Below are positions 18,787 through 31,390 of a DNA stretch of 64,000 bases, piece after piece; within the stretch, counting starts at the first letter, position 1, and the number at the start of each line of letters is the position of its first letter. The position numbers and the translations under genes are program-made. The DNA lies in contig DF239864.1 in NCBI GenBank assembly GCA_000507305.1, forward strand, positions 91,412 to 155,411, read 5' to 3'. Under the pieces are notes generated by a model that saw only the letters and a list, made by a program, of their open reading frames with translations, made no database searches and was not told the DNA's origin. The DNA comes from Breviolum minutum Mf 1.05b.01. Its lineage: Eukaryota; Sar; Dinophyceae; Suessiales; Symbiodiniaceae.

Positions 18787-19015
18787 CTGAGGCTTGGACT
18801 ATCGATACCAGAAGAGCTTCTCACTTCCAGAGGCACAGATTGTCGGAGAGCATATTCAAACATCAAGATCCACGCAGCGCAAAACCGACCAAAGCCGAAG
18901 GTCTTTGTTCTTTGGAGCTCTTTGTTGGCACATGAGCCTCAGATGGAGCCATGGCTACAGATGAACAAGTACAGCTTGGAACTTGAAGTGCAGGCACGGC
19001 ATTCAAGCAGGAAGG
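18787..19015 (+). CDS. Weak exon candidate
   Basis: An open + frame with PEELLTSRGTDCRRAYSNIK and WSSLLAHEPQMEPWLQMNKY ends at AGGAAG|GTACTG. The hydrophobic spacing is protein-like, but no acceptor is clearly preferred and no motif is recognised. Confidence 0.25.
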
Positions 19016-19183
19016 TACTGTACAGAAACAAGCAATTCGTATTGTATTGATGTGACCAAACTAACCACACTTAGTCTTTTGGCAAGAACATCTGGGAGCC
19101 TGGAAAATCATGGTACCATGCAGAGGAACACACCCTATCTTGGATTTGCATGTCTCTGAACCACTTGAAAATTGTTCCACCAG

Positions 19184-19328
19184 GACGGAATATGGTCTGA
19201 GGGGCCGTATGATGTTGAACTATGGCCCAGCTTCAAAGTCTTTCGAAAAAGGGCGTCATGTGCGACTCCTGGGGACTCCTGGAGCTCTGACCGGACATGC
19301 GATATTTTGCGGCCATTGATGTATGTTC
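19184..19328 (+). CDS. Putative exon, Trp-rich
   Basis: After TTCCACCAG|G it reads DGIWSEGPYDVELWPSFKVF, then RKRASCATPGDSWSSDRTCD. Possible donors are GTATGT at 19321 and GTATAT at 19329. The second leaves one base, which is the phase required by the terminal exon at 19478. GC is higher than in its surroundings. Protein family not recognised. Confidence 0.45.
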
Positions 19329-19477
19329 GTATATGTTCGTATGTTCATGCGTGATGTGGGCAGTTAGACTTATTTTTCAGTTGCATACTAGTAGCTGCTT
19401 GATGCTTGTATTCTTTTGTAAAGTATGACTGCCTTTTCTTGACCTTATTCATCCTTATTCCACCTTTTGGCTCACAG

Positions 19478-19620
19478 CACAAGCCCAAGATGGCAGTGTC
19501 GTTCATAACAATTCCATAAGTGTCGCTCATGAAAATGACGCCCTTCATCAGGTGTGGGACCTGGTTGGAAGCTCGCAGATTGCAGACTCGGTAGACAGGT
19601 TTCAGGAGGAGTGTCACTAA
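19478..19620 (+). CDS. Putative terminal exon
   Basis: After GGCTCACAG| the frame runs to TAA at 19618: QAQDGSVVHNNSISVAHEND, ALHQVWDLVGSSQIADSVDR, FQEECH. It is a hydrophilic, helical C-terminus with no other frame open throughout. It probably closes the gene to which 19184-19328 belongs. If that gene includes the exons at 1-4 kb, the copia element sits in one of its introns; this link is not proven. Confidence 0.45.
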
Positions 19621-20757
19621 GCCTAAGCCGAAGAATGAAGCCTTCCGAAGTCTATTTTTTTTGGAAATCTTGTTTCTTCTTTCTGCCGCTCATTCCTACT
19701 TAGTGATCTCATGTGATCTCATGTGACCTTAGTGACGTCTGGATTCGATTGGCAAATGCTTCTGTCAGTCCTCTCCAGAATAGCCCTATCTGGGTTGGGT
19801 CCTCAGTGGTCTAAAATCAAGTGAATCTCAGTGAATCCCGACTCTCGGAGCCTTCGATGGGGAGAAGCTTTGCTCCAATGCCGAGTCATCGTTGATCCTT
19901 CTGATTCCGTTGCTCTTGCTGCGGCTTTTGTTTGGATCGTACGAGGAGGCGCAGGGGAAGCCGCTAAGCTAGGATAGATGTGACAGGAGTGTGTAAGACA
20001 ATGTAAGACATGTAAGACGTAAGAATATTGTGGAGTCATCAAGAGAGTGCGCTAGGCAAACAGTGCTATAATTACCGGCAGTTGCGAAAAAATCCAGGAG
20101 AAATCCAAGAGACTCGAAGGGACAAAACTCCAAACACTTTGACAGACTTCAATAATAGATATGCCGTAGATTGAAGAAGAGCTTCAATGAAAGTGGATCA
20201 TGGTCCAAGGTCTTCACTTGTAGAAAACCACACTGTACATTCCTGTACAATACTGTACGTATACATGTAGAATTAGAATTAAAATCATTGAGAATGCAAA
20301 TGAAGTCATTTGCTGCACTCGATCCTCCCAATCGAGCAGGTCTGTGCTGGAGCCTCAGACGTGTCTGACATGTCTCTGACCACGTCAAGAGAAGTTGGAA
20401 TCAAAGCTTGGACCGTTTGACCCTGCGGAACTGCACTGCAAGGCCAAAGTTGTGAAGGCTATTTCCAATGTGCCTCACCTCAGATGAAATGTGAAGAGAT
20501 GTGAAAATATGTGAAATGAAGATGAAGTTCTGAGAAGATCTGAAGCGAACTGGACATAATTATGGACATCTAATGAAACCTGCTGATTTTCTGAGTTTTT
20601 CCTGCTGAGTATGTACATAGGACATCATAGGACTCACTGGGAGAAAACAGTTGGATTTTGCCACCATGAGTTCGAAGCATTTGAAGCATACCATTTCTGC
20701 AATTTCTAGCCGTTTGCCACGACATGTCACAACCACATTGGCAAAGCATGCTGCCAT
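19621..20757. other. Spacer, no gene seen
   Basis: AT-rich sequence with short direct repeats (TGATCTCATGTGA words near 19702; GTAAGACA words near 19995-20025). No exon with paired splice sites. Confidence 0.5.
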
Positions 20758-20943
20758 GTGAGGCTGCTTGCAAACGAGTCTGCCACAAGGTTGGATGCTG
20801 TTCGAGCTAGAGTGGTTTTTGGAAGTGGCACATTTCGAGCAATTCTTGCAACTCAAAATGTCATGAAATCATGTATGAAATCTAACGCTGACCCTGCAAC
20901 AGTGAACAATAGTGAACATGGGGAACTATCATGTGCTCACTGA
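20758..20943 (+). CDS. Putative terminal exon
   Basis: After CATGTGAG| an open frame reads LLANESATRLDAVRARVVFG, SGTFRAILATQNVMKSCMKS and ends at TGA 20941. The first half is protein-like. The last 25 codons are low in information and may be intron read-through past a donor. Just upstream, 20664-20759 holds a 31-codon ATG ORF in a strong start context (GCCACCATGAG); whether it is used is unknown. Confidence 0.35.
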   Translation: MRLLANESATRLDAVRARVVFGSGTFRAILATQNVMKSCMKSNADPATVNNSEHGELSCAH

Positions 20944-21157
20944 AGCAGTGACGTCGCTTCTTGTCTTGTCGAACCTGGAAAGGCATATCACAGAATCCAC
21001 ATACTAGTGAGAGACGTCTGGGAAAAGGAGACTCTCACTATCACCGCGCTTGTTCGAGTCTCAGATCTTTGCACATTACTATAGACTATATCCATCGATA
21101 TCCCATCAAAAGATCTGGTCAAGATCAGCTTGTCTTGTGCAACCTGTCGGCTTCCAG

Positions 21158-21253
21158 GCTCCAATTTGTTGGGAGCTCAGTGTCATGAGCGACTCGAAAC
21201 GCTCTGGGAGTCAGCCATCAAGCGGTTCTGATGCCTTTCTTGTGTTTGACTAG
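21158..21253 (+). CDS. Putative terminal exon, Ser-rich tail
   Basis: GGCTTCCAG|G opens 31 codons and a TAG: APICWELSVMSDSKRSG then SQPSSGSDAFLVFD. Phase 0 at the splice site. The acidic-aromatic end after a Ser/Gly linker looks like a genuine C-terminus. No family recognised. Confidence 0.4.
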   Translation, partial: APICWELSVMSDSKRSGSQPSSGSDAFLVFD

Positions 21254-21440
21254 ATTTTCCCGTTGCAGAGGGGAAGATAAGAACGCAACGCCGCAAACAG
21301 ACTTGTTCGTACACAGTGGTGGTTTTTGGCAGAGGTGAGACAGAAGATAGGTGCAGTCAAGCTCTAGCCTTGCCCGCCTTGCCCTTGGAAACGTCGAGAC
21401 TCGTGGAATGTCACAACGTTGGATGTTTTTTTTTAAATGT

Positions 21441-21510
21441 TTTTACGTCAACATTTGATTTTATTTATTGATNATGTTTTTTACGTCAACATTTGATTTT
21501 ATTTATTGAT
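21441..21510 (+). repeat. Direct duplication around a single-N gap
   Basis: Thirty-two bases ending TTTATTTATTGAT occur at 21441-21472 and again at 21479-21510, with an N at 21473. It looks like two contig ends that overlap but were not merged. Confidence 0.85.
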
Positions 21511-21837
21511 TATTGTATATATATATGTATATTATTAGTTTATATTAATATGTTAATTAATTATTTCATGATTCAATATGATTCAATTAATTTTGAGTTC
21601 GCCTCTCTATGTCTCTCTACTGGAGTGCTTCGCATTCTCTACGGGTAAGGATGATGACCGGGGATGCTCAGAGGCTTGTGACAACGCAGAGCATAAGATG
21701 TGGAACCGCCTTTGCGTATTGGAAGATCATCAATATACTATAAGCTGAAAAAAGTCCTATGAATAGTATTATTAAATAGATAATAAGTTGAAATGCACAT
21801 ACAAATGCAAATGCAAGTATAGCAAACACTACAAATA

Positions 21838-21926
21838 CTCAACAACAGCAACAACAGCAAAATAGTTCCAACAAACAAGCAAGCAAACAAACAAACAAGA
21901 CAACAAGCAAACAAGCAAACAAGCAA

Positions 21927-21958
<32 letters not shown>

Positions 21959-21970
21959 ACAAACAAACAC
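21838..21970 (+). repeat. CAAG/CAAA tetranucleotide array
   Basis: Runs of CAAG and CAAA units after a CAACAG stretch. The minus-strand Cys/Leu-rich open frames across it are produced by the repeat. Confidence 0.9.
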
Positions 21971-23802
21971 ACCACCAACAACGACAACAACAACATTGTC
22001 ATCACGATGGATTTGGATTTGTGCAGGAAGCGGACGAACCCGGTTTGTTTGGATCCCCAGATCTCTCGAACTGTCCACTTCGCCTTGTGTATTTGTCTAT
22101 TGTGTGGCATATCACTGTGTGGGATGAATGGTCGCTGCCATGACAAGAAATCTGGTAATCTAAGGCTGGATGGTGAACAGGGCCCGATAGAAGTGCAACT
22201 GGCTGGATTTCTCTGTGAGAACTGGAGGAAATGTGGGAATCATGAAGCAAAGTAAACAATCGGCTTTGGGCCATAAAGGCGACCGCTATCAACGCCGGAG
22301 CCCAACTAAGATTTGAAACAACTGTTATCTTATCAGCCACTTTGCAAGCTTCTGGAAATCATGCACCAAAGGATGCTTACACTCTGTGTTTACTTTCTTG
22401 CCTTTTCCAAGTTTGGGGAAATTCTAGAGTCATTGCATTGCCAAAGTAACTTAATTCTTAGTGGATTCTTGTCATTCCTAGGGGTGATCTGTGAATCCTT
22501 TCATTCCGTTCTTGAAAATCCAGACAAGTTCAAGCTTGCTGATGGCCCCTCCTGGAGCTCGTTTCTGCCGGATGGCGCGATATAGCGTGCAGCTATATCA
22601 TGGCCAATACGATTTTCAATTTATTTCCGGGCCACCTACCCTTGTTTCAGTTTACATCAGTATGTTTTACTCCGACATGAAGCTCGTTTGAGTTGTATCA
22701 GGGATCCGTTCTTGTGCGCCAACACAAGCTCTTTTCTACCTGACTGCTTGGGCCTGAAATGTTATTTGAGAGGTAGGGGTCCAATCAACTCATGAAATAC
22801 CCCCGCCTGATGGCAAAACCGTACCAAACCATCACCTGAACTAGAGTAAGAGTACAGGTTTAGAAACTGCAGGATGTCATGATAAGAGATGATTTTCAAC
22901 ACAGTGCATTCATGCCGGGCATTCTGTAAGGTAGACAAATATATTATTAATATGAACAAACTCAATTTCGGATTTCGTGGATTTCGTGCCTCATTCCTTG
23001 CACATGCATGGCAGGCGTCCCAAGAAAGTCTTGGCCAAGATCCTAGCTTCTCTATCGCTTGGAAACAGCAATTTTGTGAATAATATAAAAAGACCATGTG
23101 CTGTTTTGAGGTGAAAGTCTCTACCTTGCAATGTGGCTTGTTCTTCTGGCCAGGAACTCAATAGGAATCTGTCATTCTGTCTACTCTTTTCAAAAGTACT
23201 TGGCATCCTGGTATCTTTGTGTGAATCATTACGTGGGTTGCGTGGCAGTGACTTTGTTGCCAGAGCGGGTCTCAGATGTCTTCCATGATCTACAAGTGTT
23301 TAGAATCCAGCACCACTGGGCTCTTTCCGTTCCTTTCGGTTTTCATGTGATGGCTGTTCGCACAAGCTTGAACGACCAAAGACGCAACGGCATCTCCACT
23401 CATTATTCGAAATAGCTCGAACGGACAAAGTGCAAGACTATACAATGTGCTTTTACGCTGGGATTGTCCTGATTGTACTAAGGCTTTCTAGCCGAGTTCA
23501 GGCTCGTTTGCCTGGAGTTTGTGCATAGCTGAGAGAAGCTCTCGGCGAAAGTTGACGAGCAGATGCAAAACATATCAAAAGATGCTTTCTGAATTCTGCT
23601 TGATCGACTTTTAAGTAGCTCGGCCAAAACTGCGTAAGCAGATCAAGAACTATCCTGCTTTTCACTGCGGAACATCGTGCACCAGAGCTGTGTAACTTGT
23701 GTATTCTATTGTGGTATAATCATAGGTATACTCGTACTGTTGGATTTTATTATCACAAAATTATTTTGCATTATTTCGCTTTTGCTGTAGCAACACAAGG
23801 TT
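21971..23802. other. Spacer/intron with one weak exon
   Basis: At 22025, after TTGTGCAG|G, a frame reads EADEPGLFGSPDLSNCPLRL, but two other frames are open too. Otherwise AT-rich with no motif. Confidence 0.3.
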
Positions 23803-23907
23803 TGGCTGAGCAACATAGTCCATGTGAAGGAGACTGTGTGGTTCTGCAGTCGCTGGAACTCAAGCCAGAATCTGCTGGTGGATTTGTTCAAAATAGATGG
23901 GCAATGG
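23803..23907 (+). CDS. Weak exon candidate
   Basis: Between CAACACAAG| and GCAATGG|GTTGCA a frame reads GLAEQHSPCEGDCVVLQSLE, then LKPESAGGFVQNRW. A second frame is also open, so the reading is uncertain. Confidence 0.3.
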
Positions 23908-26900
23908 GTTGCAAAATGAATCAAAATGAGATGTATTCTACGAGCCCGAGCCATGCTTCAGTATTTGCATGTAATTACTTGGCATAGTGACATTTCCTTA
24001 TTCGAGCTCCAGAGCTCCTTCTGAGACATTGTGTTACAGTTTGTTGAAAGCAGTGGTAGCGTCGAATCTTTTGATGTTTGGTGCTGGTCTTGAAAGCAGT
24101 GTCGAAAGGATGGTTCCAGGCAACGTTTCACTGCAAGCTTGTAAGATGCTTGCTCAAACATTAAACGCTGCCCATTGCAGTCGTTTGAAATGTAAGATCG
24201 TGGGCTCCATTTGCGGATTTGCAGTTTTTCTTTGGGCACAAGACGCCTACCTTGAAATTTTAGAGACCTGAACAACTCTAAGTTCTTGCGTGTCCTGTCG
24301 ATTTGCACGTCAGAGACTGGTGGACCTCAATTTTGACTCAACACTTTTACCTTCCAGTGGCTTTTGATGGTTGGTCATATTCCTTTTGTGTTTGCATATC
24401 ATTTTGGAACTTGTGCTCGCTGCCTTTACAAGAATCAATAAAGTGTCTTGCAGATGCGAGCAACACTCTAAACTATTCACCGCAGACTGCCTGACTTCAG
24501 ACTTCCGTTACCTCGTAGCTGAAGAGTCTTAAGAATCAAAGCACGGACGCAGGCAGACCTTCACACAGTTGGCATTTGCGATCTGTCCCGAAAGTGCTCG
24601 GAGCAATCTTCCACCTCTTCCTACATACCAGTGCACTGTACAGGTTCTATCATGTCATCCATCAATGACATACTGTAGGCCAGAATTGCCTTGCTGTCAC
24701 CATTCAAGACATTCAATAAACAGTTTCGCTACAGCTATGGGCAAATATGCCAGCAGCTCAGGATATCTGTGAAGCATTCGTGTCAAAGCAGCTGAGAAGC
24801 ATTCTCACCATCTTCCCTTGGACAGCCGAATTTGAATTGCTGTAGACTTCTTGTTTCGTTTCTTGAAAGGTCAAGAAGACACAGGTAGCAAAAAACAAGT
24901 CAACGACGAACACAGGGTTGGGTGCCCAGCTATCAATGAAGCATGACTTCGCCACAGTAGCTCCCAGAGTTTTTTCCTACGCTTTCCGGTCGTCTCTTGG
25001 AGCATGTCCTTTTCTCATTATGGCTCATCACCTTCAATTTTGTACGGAATCCGCACGTATTGTGGGGCATTCTTCGCTTGTACATGCGAAATTCCCTTCC
25101 AATCTATGATGCATCCAGTCCTTTCTTCTTTCATTAATTCCCTTCTCGGCGCATTCATACACGTACCCATGCATCCACTGATCCACGTATTCATTCATCT
25201 TCATCGAAGCAACTTTTGTGACAGAACATTTTGCGCAAAACCATGGAGAACAAACGTGTTTGTGACTATATTAATTCATGCTTTTCCTGGCTGAATTTGT
25301 TTGTTCATTGAGATGTTCTGATCAGATGGTCCTTCAGCAGCTATATTTTTAGCGCAATGAACTGGCTGGATGGGGCTTGAAACGGACGGCGGGTTTGAAA
25401 CTGGCCTTTTTTGTCGGACCCATCTCCCCCAATCCTTAAAGGTGTGAGTCCATGCTCATGTCTAATCAGTCTAATCTTCTATCTCGCCGCATCAACCCCG
25501 GTCTGACTCAAGTAAAGTGGATGTAAGTGAACCAAGTCTATGGACCAAGCGAACCCTATATGAACGCAAGTGAACCTCTGGACGCAATTGAGTTGGACAC
25601 AAGTAAACCCCATGCCACTTTACATGCAAATTTCATACTCGCAAGCCTCTCGTTTGTTTCTTTTTGGGGAGATTTTTCCAAAGGAAAAGGGTGAGACGAT
25701 GTCAAAGTCGAATTTCGATTCTTGTGAGGGCAGTGAAAGTGGAGCAAAAGCGGAAGAAGGCGAGTGATGCGGTGGAGAAGTGGTGGTCAGGCAATGTTTT
25801 TTTATTGGCTTGTACCGTACTTGTGCCTTGCTGTTGGAGCTGTTAGGTGCTTCCAAGAAGTTTGGATGGCTTTCGGGCAATTCTAATTAAGTGACACTGT
25901 CAGTCTTTGTTTCAAATTTGCTGTACAGGTAATAAATACACAATAGAAAGCGCAATATGATATCAAATAAATACGGGGTGTAGGGTGTTTTTTCTTGTCT
26001 TCCTTCTTCTTCTCATTCACTAACTAACTATCTATCTAACTAACTAATTAACTAACGAACAAACAAACAAACAAACAAACTAACTAACTAACTAACTAAC
26101 GGCAGGTAACCGAAGGACCCTATACGCTACCTGCACACAGTCACAGTTCTGCAACTTGCTGGCGAAGAGGTCAAAGCTAAAGCCAAAGCTGCTAAGCAGA
26201 AGCGTTGTGCTTCCCAGTGCGTGGTAGCTATGTGAGCCCAGTGAATATCATGGCAAGAATTCAATGCATTTGGTAGAGTTTGTTCTAAACCTAAGCTGGG
26301 AATTTAACTTCGCAGAAGGAAACGCTCCACTTTGACCACTTTGAGAGCTCCGCAGTTTGGCTCCAAGCTGGCACGGCTTGTCCTTCTTCTTAGCTGGAAC
26401 GTGCAAACCTCAGTGGCTCTAGAGATGTTTTTTGTGTTGCAACAAAATCTTTTAATTTTTTTCCAAAAAGTATTCATGTCCGGATGGTCACAAAGCACGA
26501 ACACATCACTTATATTCAATATTGTTTCAATTATGATGTATAAAGAAACGACTACAGTGACTACAGTCTCAGGGCACACTGGCCACTGGCATCCTAAGGT
26601 CAGGAGGATGTCGATCCCCGGATGCAAGCAGTATGCATTCCATGGATCCAGTCTCGCCGAGTCTCACTACTCCCTCTAGATAGGTGTTGCTGCTCAATCC
26701 GAAAGGGCTTAGGTCAAACAGTGGGCTCAGTTCTAAGCACTCACATAGAATAATAAGTGAATAATATAGAATAGTTAGATGGTAGTCTCCAGCCCAGCAT
26801 CCCCCTCTCGCTGTGTGATGCATTGCACTTAGGACTGGGGGAGGACTGCGGGATGTAGGGCATCAGACATCATTGTTTAATTTGTTGGTGTCCATGCAAG

Positions 26901-29334
26901 GTGCCAGGGAAGGCGCATCTCCCACATAAATGAGATCGGAAAACGAGAGCATTGTCTTTCATCCATGTTTGCCCTATCCTGTCATCCTTGATCATTGCAT
27001 GTTAGTTATAGATATGCACCGCCTTATCAACGATGAGTGGCTTTCTCAGATTTGTTGAACCAGGATATACTCCGGTGAAGGTGCGCTGAGATTCAATACG
27101 TCCTTGTTTGTACTAAAGTCAATAAGTCCAAGCCAGTTGAACGGCTTGGCAGATGACCATTAGATTGATTCTTTCAAATATCCTAGAATGCCTGAGCCAA
27201 TGGATTGTCAGGTTGGTGATATAGTGTGTTTGCCTCAGACTTCTTTGTACGGATTTTGTTTTTGGCCTATACTGGGTTAGCTACGAACGAAGGAATTGAG
27301 GAGAATCCTGTGAGAAATTATGGAGCAGCAAAAGTGTTGATTTGTGTCAAGGTCACCGAATCCAAATGAAGGCTGCGTCGAGTTTGTGCCAGAGTGCAAT
27401 AGAGTTAGAGTGAGCATTTAGAATGAAACATGTCAAATAACGTGAATGTGATTTTTGCGATGTGCGACGATGTGCAAAGTACGCTCATAAGATTTGTGAG
27501 TTGAAGCCAGGTGGTCCTGTCAGTGACTCAGTAGACTGAAACATTTTGTCATTTGATTGATCATGTTAAAGTTATGAAGGGAGCACGGAAAAGAGACTGA
27601 TCGAGAGCGATAGTCTTCTGATTACATAAATGGATTATTTCGTCTTGCGCGTTGTCACCTGACCCTCATTGAGTGCCCAAAGACATGTCGTGAAACACTG
27701 GTTGTTGGGGGAATATCAGTCAAATCTGCTCTCCCATTTGGCCCGTGAGAGATCAGGCCTTTTGAGTCAGTCTTCCCCAAAAAACACAAAAGCTGCACTG
27801 TGGAGATTCTTCAGACACCCAAGTCCTTGTCTTTACGCCCAGGTCAGGGCAGGTTGCTGGGCTGAACACTTGCGTCAAAGGACCACTCTGTGTAAGGAAA
27901 AAATCACTTCGTAAGTATATGTAAAATATATGTAAATATGAATTATATATTCGTTGAGTACGATACTTTATGTGAAGAGTAATTTCTTAGATATGTGTCT
28001 TGAAAAACAATGTAGGGTTGGAAGCAGCAAAGCTCTAGAAGGTCAAAGAGGAAGAGAAAGACCGTTTGAGCAGCGAAACCAAAGCCTGGCTGGACTCAAT
28101 TGCAGGTTGTTTCAAAAGGGACCTCCGATGAATTTTTTCTTTGCGAAAGCAACTTGCAATTAAGGTCCCACTTTCAACTGGGCGCCGGGGACCAAGACAC
28201 AAGACATTGCAAAAGGCATGCAGCCAATTTGAATCCAGGTTTGGGTAGTCCAGGTGATTTCAATTATTTTCCATACTTTTTTCCCATACTTTTCATCTGA
28301 ATGTTTTCTGACTGTCACACTGTCAGCATTTGTCACCTGCTCTTCATGGCTTGCTTTTCGAGGTCTGTCCTTCCGGTTCTCGTGTGCCTCCTTATCGCAG
28401 CACTGGTAGTCCAGAAACTCAGCCAGATTGGTCAGACTGTGGGAAGCATAGTGACATTGTGCTTGCATGATAGATATATTCTTTCTATTGTATAATATTA
28501 GAGATATACTATACTATACTACTCTGCTATAATGAAATATATCTTATTAGATTATCATCATAGCAGTGGCAGATGTGCACCTAGAACATTCACCCTTAGA
28601 AGTTGTTCTTTGGCAAAAAGCTACGACCTTTGGGGAATGTAGGTAGTGCATTTAGAATATTCCTCCGCCCCGGAAAAGTTGATGGTTGGATGGGTGGACA
28701 CGGAGACGTTGGGATGGAAAGACAGACATAGCCAGGAGAAAAGAAAGGGAGCTAAAGTTGATACAAAGAGAAAACAGATAGACAACTAGATAGCTCAAGA
28801 GACAGCTAGGTAGCTAGAATAGACAAGTAGGACGACAAAGATGATATAATCAAAATTGTGCATGTAATCTTTCCAAATTATGCTGAATATTTGGGAGAAC
28901 AGCTTCTTCCTTTTTTGGCCATGCATCCGTGAATGAATCAGTCCGTCCATCCAAATTGAATATGTTGGAAGGGGAAGCCAAAGACAACTGCTCTCGGGAA
29001 TGTTCTAAGTGCAAATGATTCGGAGAGGTTATATAGTTGAAATTTCATCAGTGCGCGTGTGATGTCGTCTCTATTTTGATTTCTTGCTGCCTGGCTAATA
29101 TGTGAATATGTGCCTGATTGCGATGGTTTAAATTTGCGCTTCCCAGTACACCCACCCGTGGTGTTTGAGACGTTGCGTCTTGCTGCGGTATAGCGCTATA
29201 ATATTTAGTTGTCTTTGCATCTTTGATCAGCTTTGTCTTCTTTCACCGGAGCTTTTCGCCCGTATTTTGCAGCAGGCCCTCGCAAATGACACATCCTTCA
29301 CGCCAGACATTTGTGTAGCATTCTAGGGTCTGGA
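23908..29334. other. Long repeat-rich stretch, no gene supported
   Basis: No exon with a convincing frame and both splice sites. A tandem tetranucleotide run (CTAACTAA/ACAA) occurs at 26015-26100. A weak frame at 24555-24620 (TFTQLAFAICPESARSNLPP) is the best candidate. 26680-28990 is AT-rich with no protein-like frame beyond chance. Confidence 0.4.
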
Positions 29335-29640
29335 GATGTCGAGGACAGGTCTGGAAGATACGACCGAGAAGCAGCTCGGCAGTGGGTACGGTTATCAAGC
29401 CAAGCATCTCCAAGAAGTTGGTTGATGTGACAATGGTGGAGTACCACCGGATGAGGCCTCTCCACCGAAGGTTTCAAATAGAGCCGCTGGACAAATCCAC
29501 TCCTGACAGCAACGCCTGGTATCCATGCGTCCAATTCCAAATTTGCACTCGGCACTCGCAAGTTTCTGTTCAAAGAGTTCAGTGTGCTTCAGAAGTGGCC
29601 TTAAGAAGCCGTGAGGATTGTAGATGAGTTCATCCCGACT
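29335..29640 (+). CDS. Exon-like region, frame undecided
   Basis: GC-rich segment where all three + frames stay open for 25-80 codons. After GGACAG| at 29350 one frame reads LEDTTEKQLGSGYGYQAKHL. The longest (29382-29627) contains EYHRMRPLHRRFQIEPLDKS. A coding function is likely from composition, but the frame cannot be fixed without transcripts. Minus-strand frames are open as well. Confidence 0.3.
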
Positions 29641-29981
29641 GGTGGCTGTACCCATTGGAACTGTCCAAAAAATGATTCAAATTGACGCTGCTGGACTTTG
29701 CCCACAAAGGATCACGCAAAAGACACGGATCACGCGAGTGGACCTTTCAACGCTCTCCAAAGCCAGAGTCTGGTTGGAGCAGATGAATGTTTCCAAGGAC
29801 AGTTCAAATGGGTGCCTCACTTGGGATAGATGGATAGATTATTACAAAAACTATATCAATCTATATGAAATTATGATTCTATATTCTCCTTTAGGACTTT
29901 AGAATGCATAGCTGCACAGTATGCGGTGCACTCGTGCAATCTGTTTTTTGAACACAGCACGGGAAGATAGGTGAATTGCAG

Positions 29982-30229
29982 GGAATCATTACTTTATCTC
30001 GATGAAGTGTGTGGCTGGGCTCATTCTAGAGTTGAGGCGACTGGAGCGCTTTTCATGGATCAGTACCAGGCCAACTATCAGCATTTCAAAGCAATGCATC
30101 TTGACACATGTCGATGCCGCGATGCCTTTGCTGAGAAATTGCTGGGACCATCCACTGCAGCTGATGATCCGATGTCACTAGCTCAGTACAATAGCCAACA
30201 ACTTGTCACCTGTCCTGGCACTGAGTCAG
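29982..30229 (+). CDS. Putative long internal exon
   Basis: GAATTGCAG|G to GAGTCAG|GTTTCA, 248 bases, one open frame: ESLLYLDEVCGWAHSRVEAT, DQYQANYQHFKAMHL, CRCRDAFAEKLLGPSTAADD, MSLAQYNSQQLVTCP. Cys-Arg-Cys-Arg and an acidic helix are visible but no known domain. It carries one base into the next exon. Confidence 0.42.
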
Positions 30230-31315
30230 GTTTCAAAATATCATATCGGTCAATCAGACTTGCACAGCATCACTTCGATGCCAGTCCGTCCAGGACGTCT
30301 CCGCCAGTGTTTGTCCAGAAGCCGAAACCACAGGTGGTTGCACATATCAGAGAGTGCCTTGGTTGCATGTCATTTTGAAGTCAGCATGAGAAAACGATGG
30401 AAAGAAACCAGATTCGGGTGGGGGATGGTAGGGGTATGTTTGTGTTTGATGATGTTTCCTGGCAGCAATGATCTTGAGTCTACGGACCACTTGTAAAACA
30501 TTTTGGCACTTTTTGGTTGTTTCATCTTGTTGTTTGGCAATCCTAGCACCGAAACTCGTTCTCTTTGCAGGTACCACTATGAAGAGGACCAAGGTTTTTG
30601 CTTTGCCTGCTTGAAATCCGCCTGAACACATCAAGAAAACAGGGCGGAAACGAAGATTGCCCGCTGACTCGGTGATTTTGAACGAAGACAGTAGTTGAGC
30701 TGTGAAAATTTCTCAGTCTATGAAATTATTTGCGCGGATTGCACGTTCTTCCAGGACGAACCGCCTGGTGGACATTTCCATGTGGAGCTGCCATGGTTGT
30801 AGACGTAGATGGTGACTTTTCATGTTTACGAGATCTTGGGAATCTTGAATACACATTTTCTCCCATCAAGTGATTCGCGCTTTGTACTGACAGATTCCTG
30901 TGAATCACCTTCGTGGTCAGGCTTGGAGTGATTATGATGTTTGTGTCATATGTTCATTCGTTCGAGTGCAAAACCAAATTGACGCTTTTGGGAGCGGCAG
31001 ATTGATTTTTGATTTGTTGCATAGGCCCATGCTTACACAGAGATCGAAGGGGGCAAACCTCTCCGCTACAATTGCCTGGCAATAGATGCAAGCTGGCAGA
31101 TGCTTGGGCTAATTTCATTGGGTGTTGAGCTTTGTGCTTTGTGGAACCTGACGACACAAGAGTCAAACAACCTGAAATTTGGAACTTGTTCCGTTTCTCA
31201 GGCATGAGTGGTCTACTGACAAGAAGCAGTGGTCTGAACCTGAGAACGGTCAGCTGTTCATAGGACCCATTTTTGTTCCATGTCCAGGTGTTTTACAGTT
31301 TCAACTTGTTTACAG
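30230..31315. other. Intron-like stretch
   Basis: A possible small exon lies near 30290-30345 (PPVFVQKPKPQVVAHI). Otherwise no protein-like frame. Confidence 0.3.
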
Positions 31316-31390
31316 ATTTCTTTGGCACCAACGGAAGCAGAGCTTTCATTAGCTGTTACTTCAATGGAGCATGGTGCCGCTCAATGCGAT
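31316..31390 (+). CDS. Putative internal exon
   Basis: TTTACAG| to GCGAT|GTAAAC, 25 codons in phase 0-0: ISLAPTEAELSLAVTSMEHG then AAQCD. Good donor and a compact hydrophobic/acidic helix. Another frame is open across it on the same strand, so this is moderate evidence. Confidence 0.38.

Noticed and set aside
19462..19477. CCTTTTGGCTCACAG, similar to the spliced-leader 3' end
   Set aside because: Two differences in the core word and it coincides with a normal polypyrimidine-AG acceptor; not enough for a relic leader.
21738..22146. Minus-strand Cys/Leu-rich frames resembling a membrane protein
   Set aside because: Created by CAAG/CAAA tetranucleotide runs.
26015..26100. CTAACTAA run as a possible telomere or branch-site array
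   Set aside because: Irregular mix of CTAA, CTAT and ACAA units; an ordinary simple repeat.
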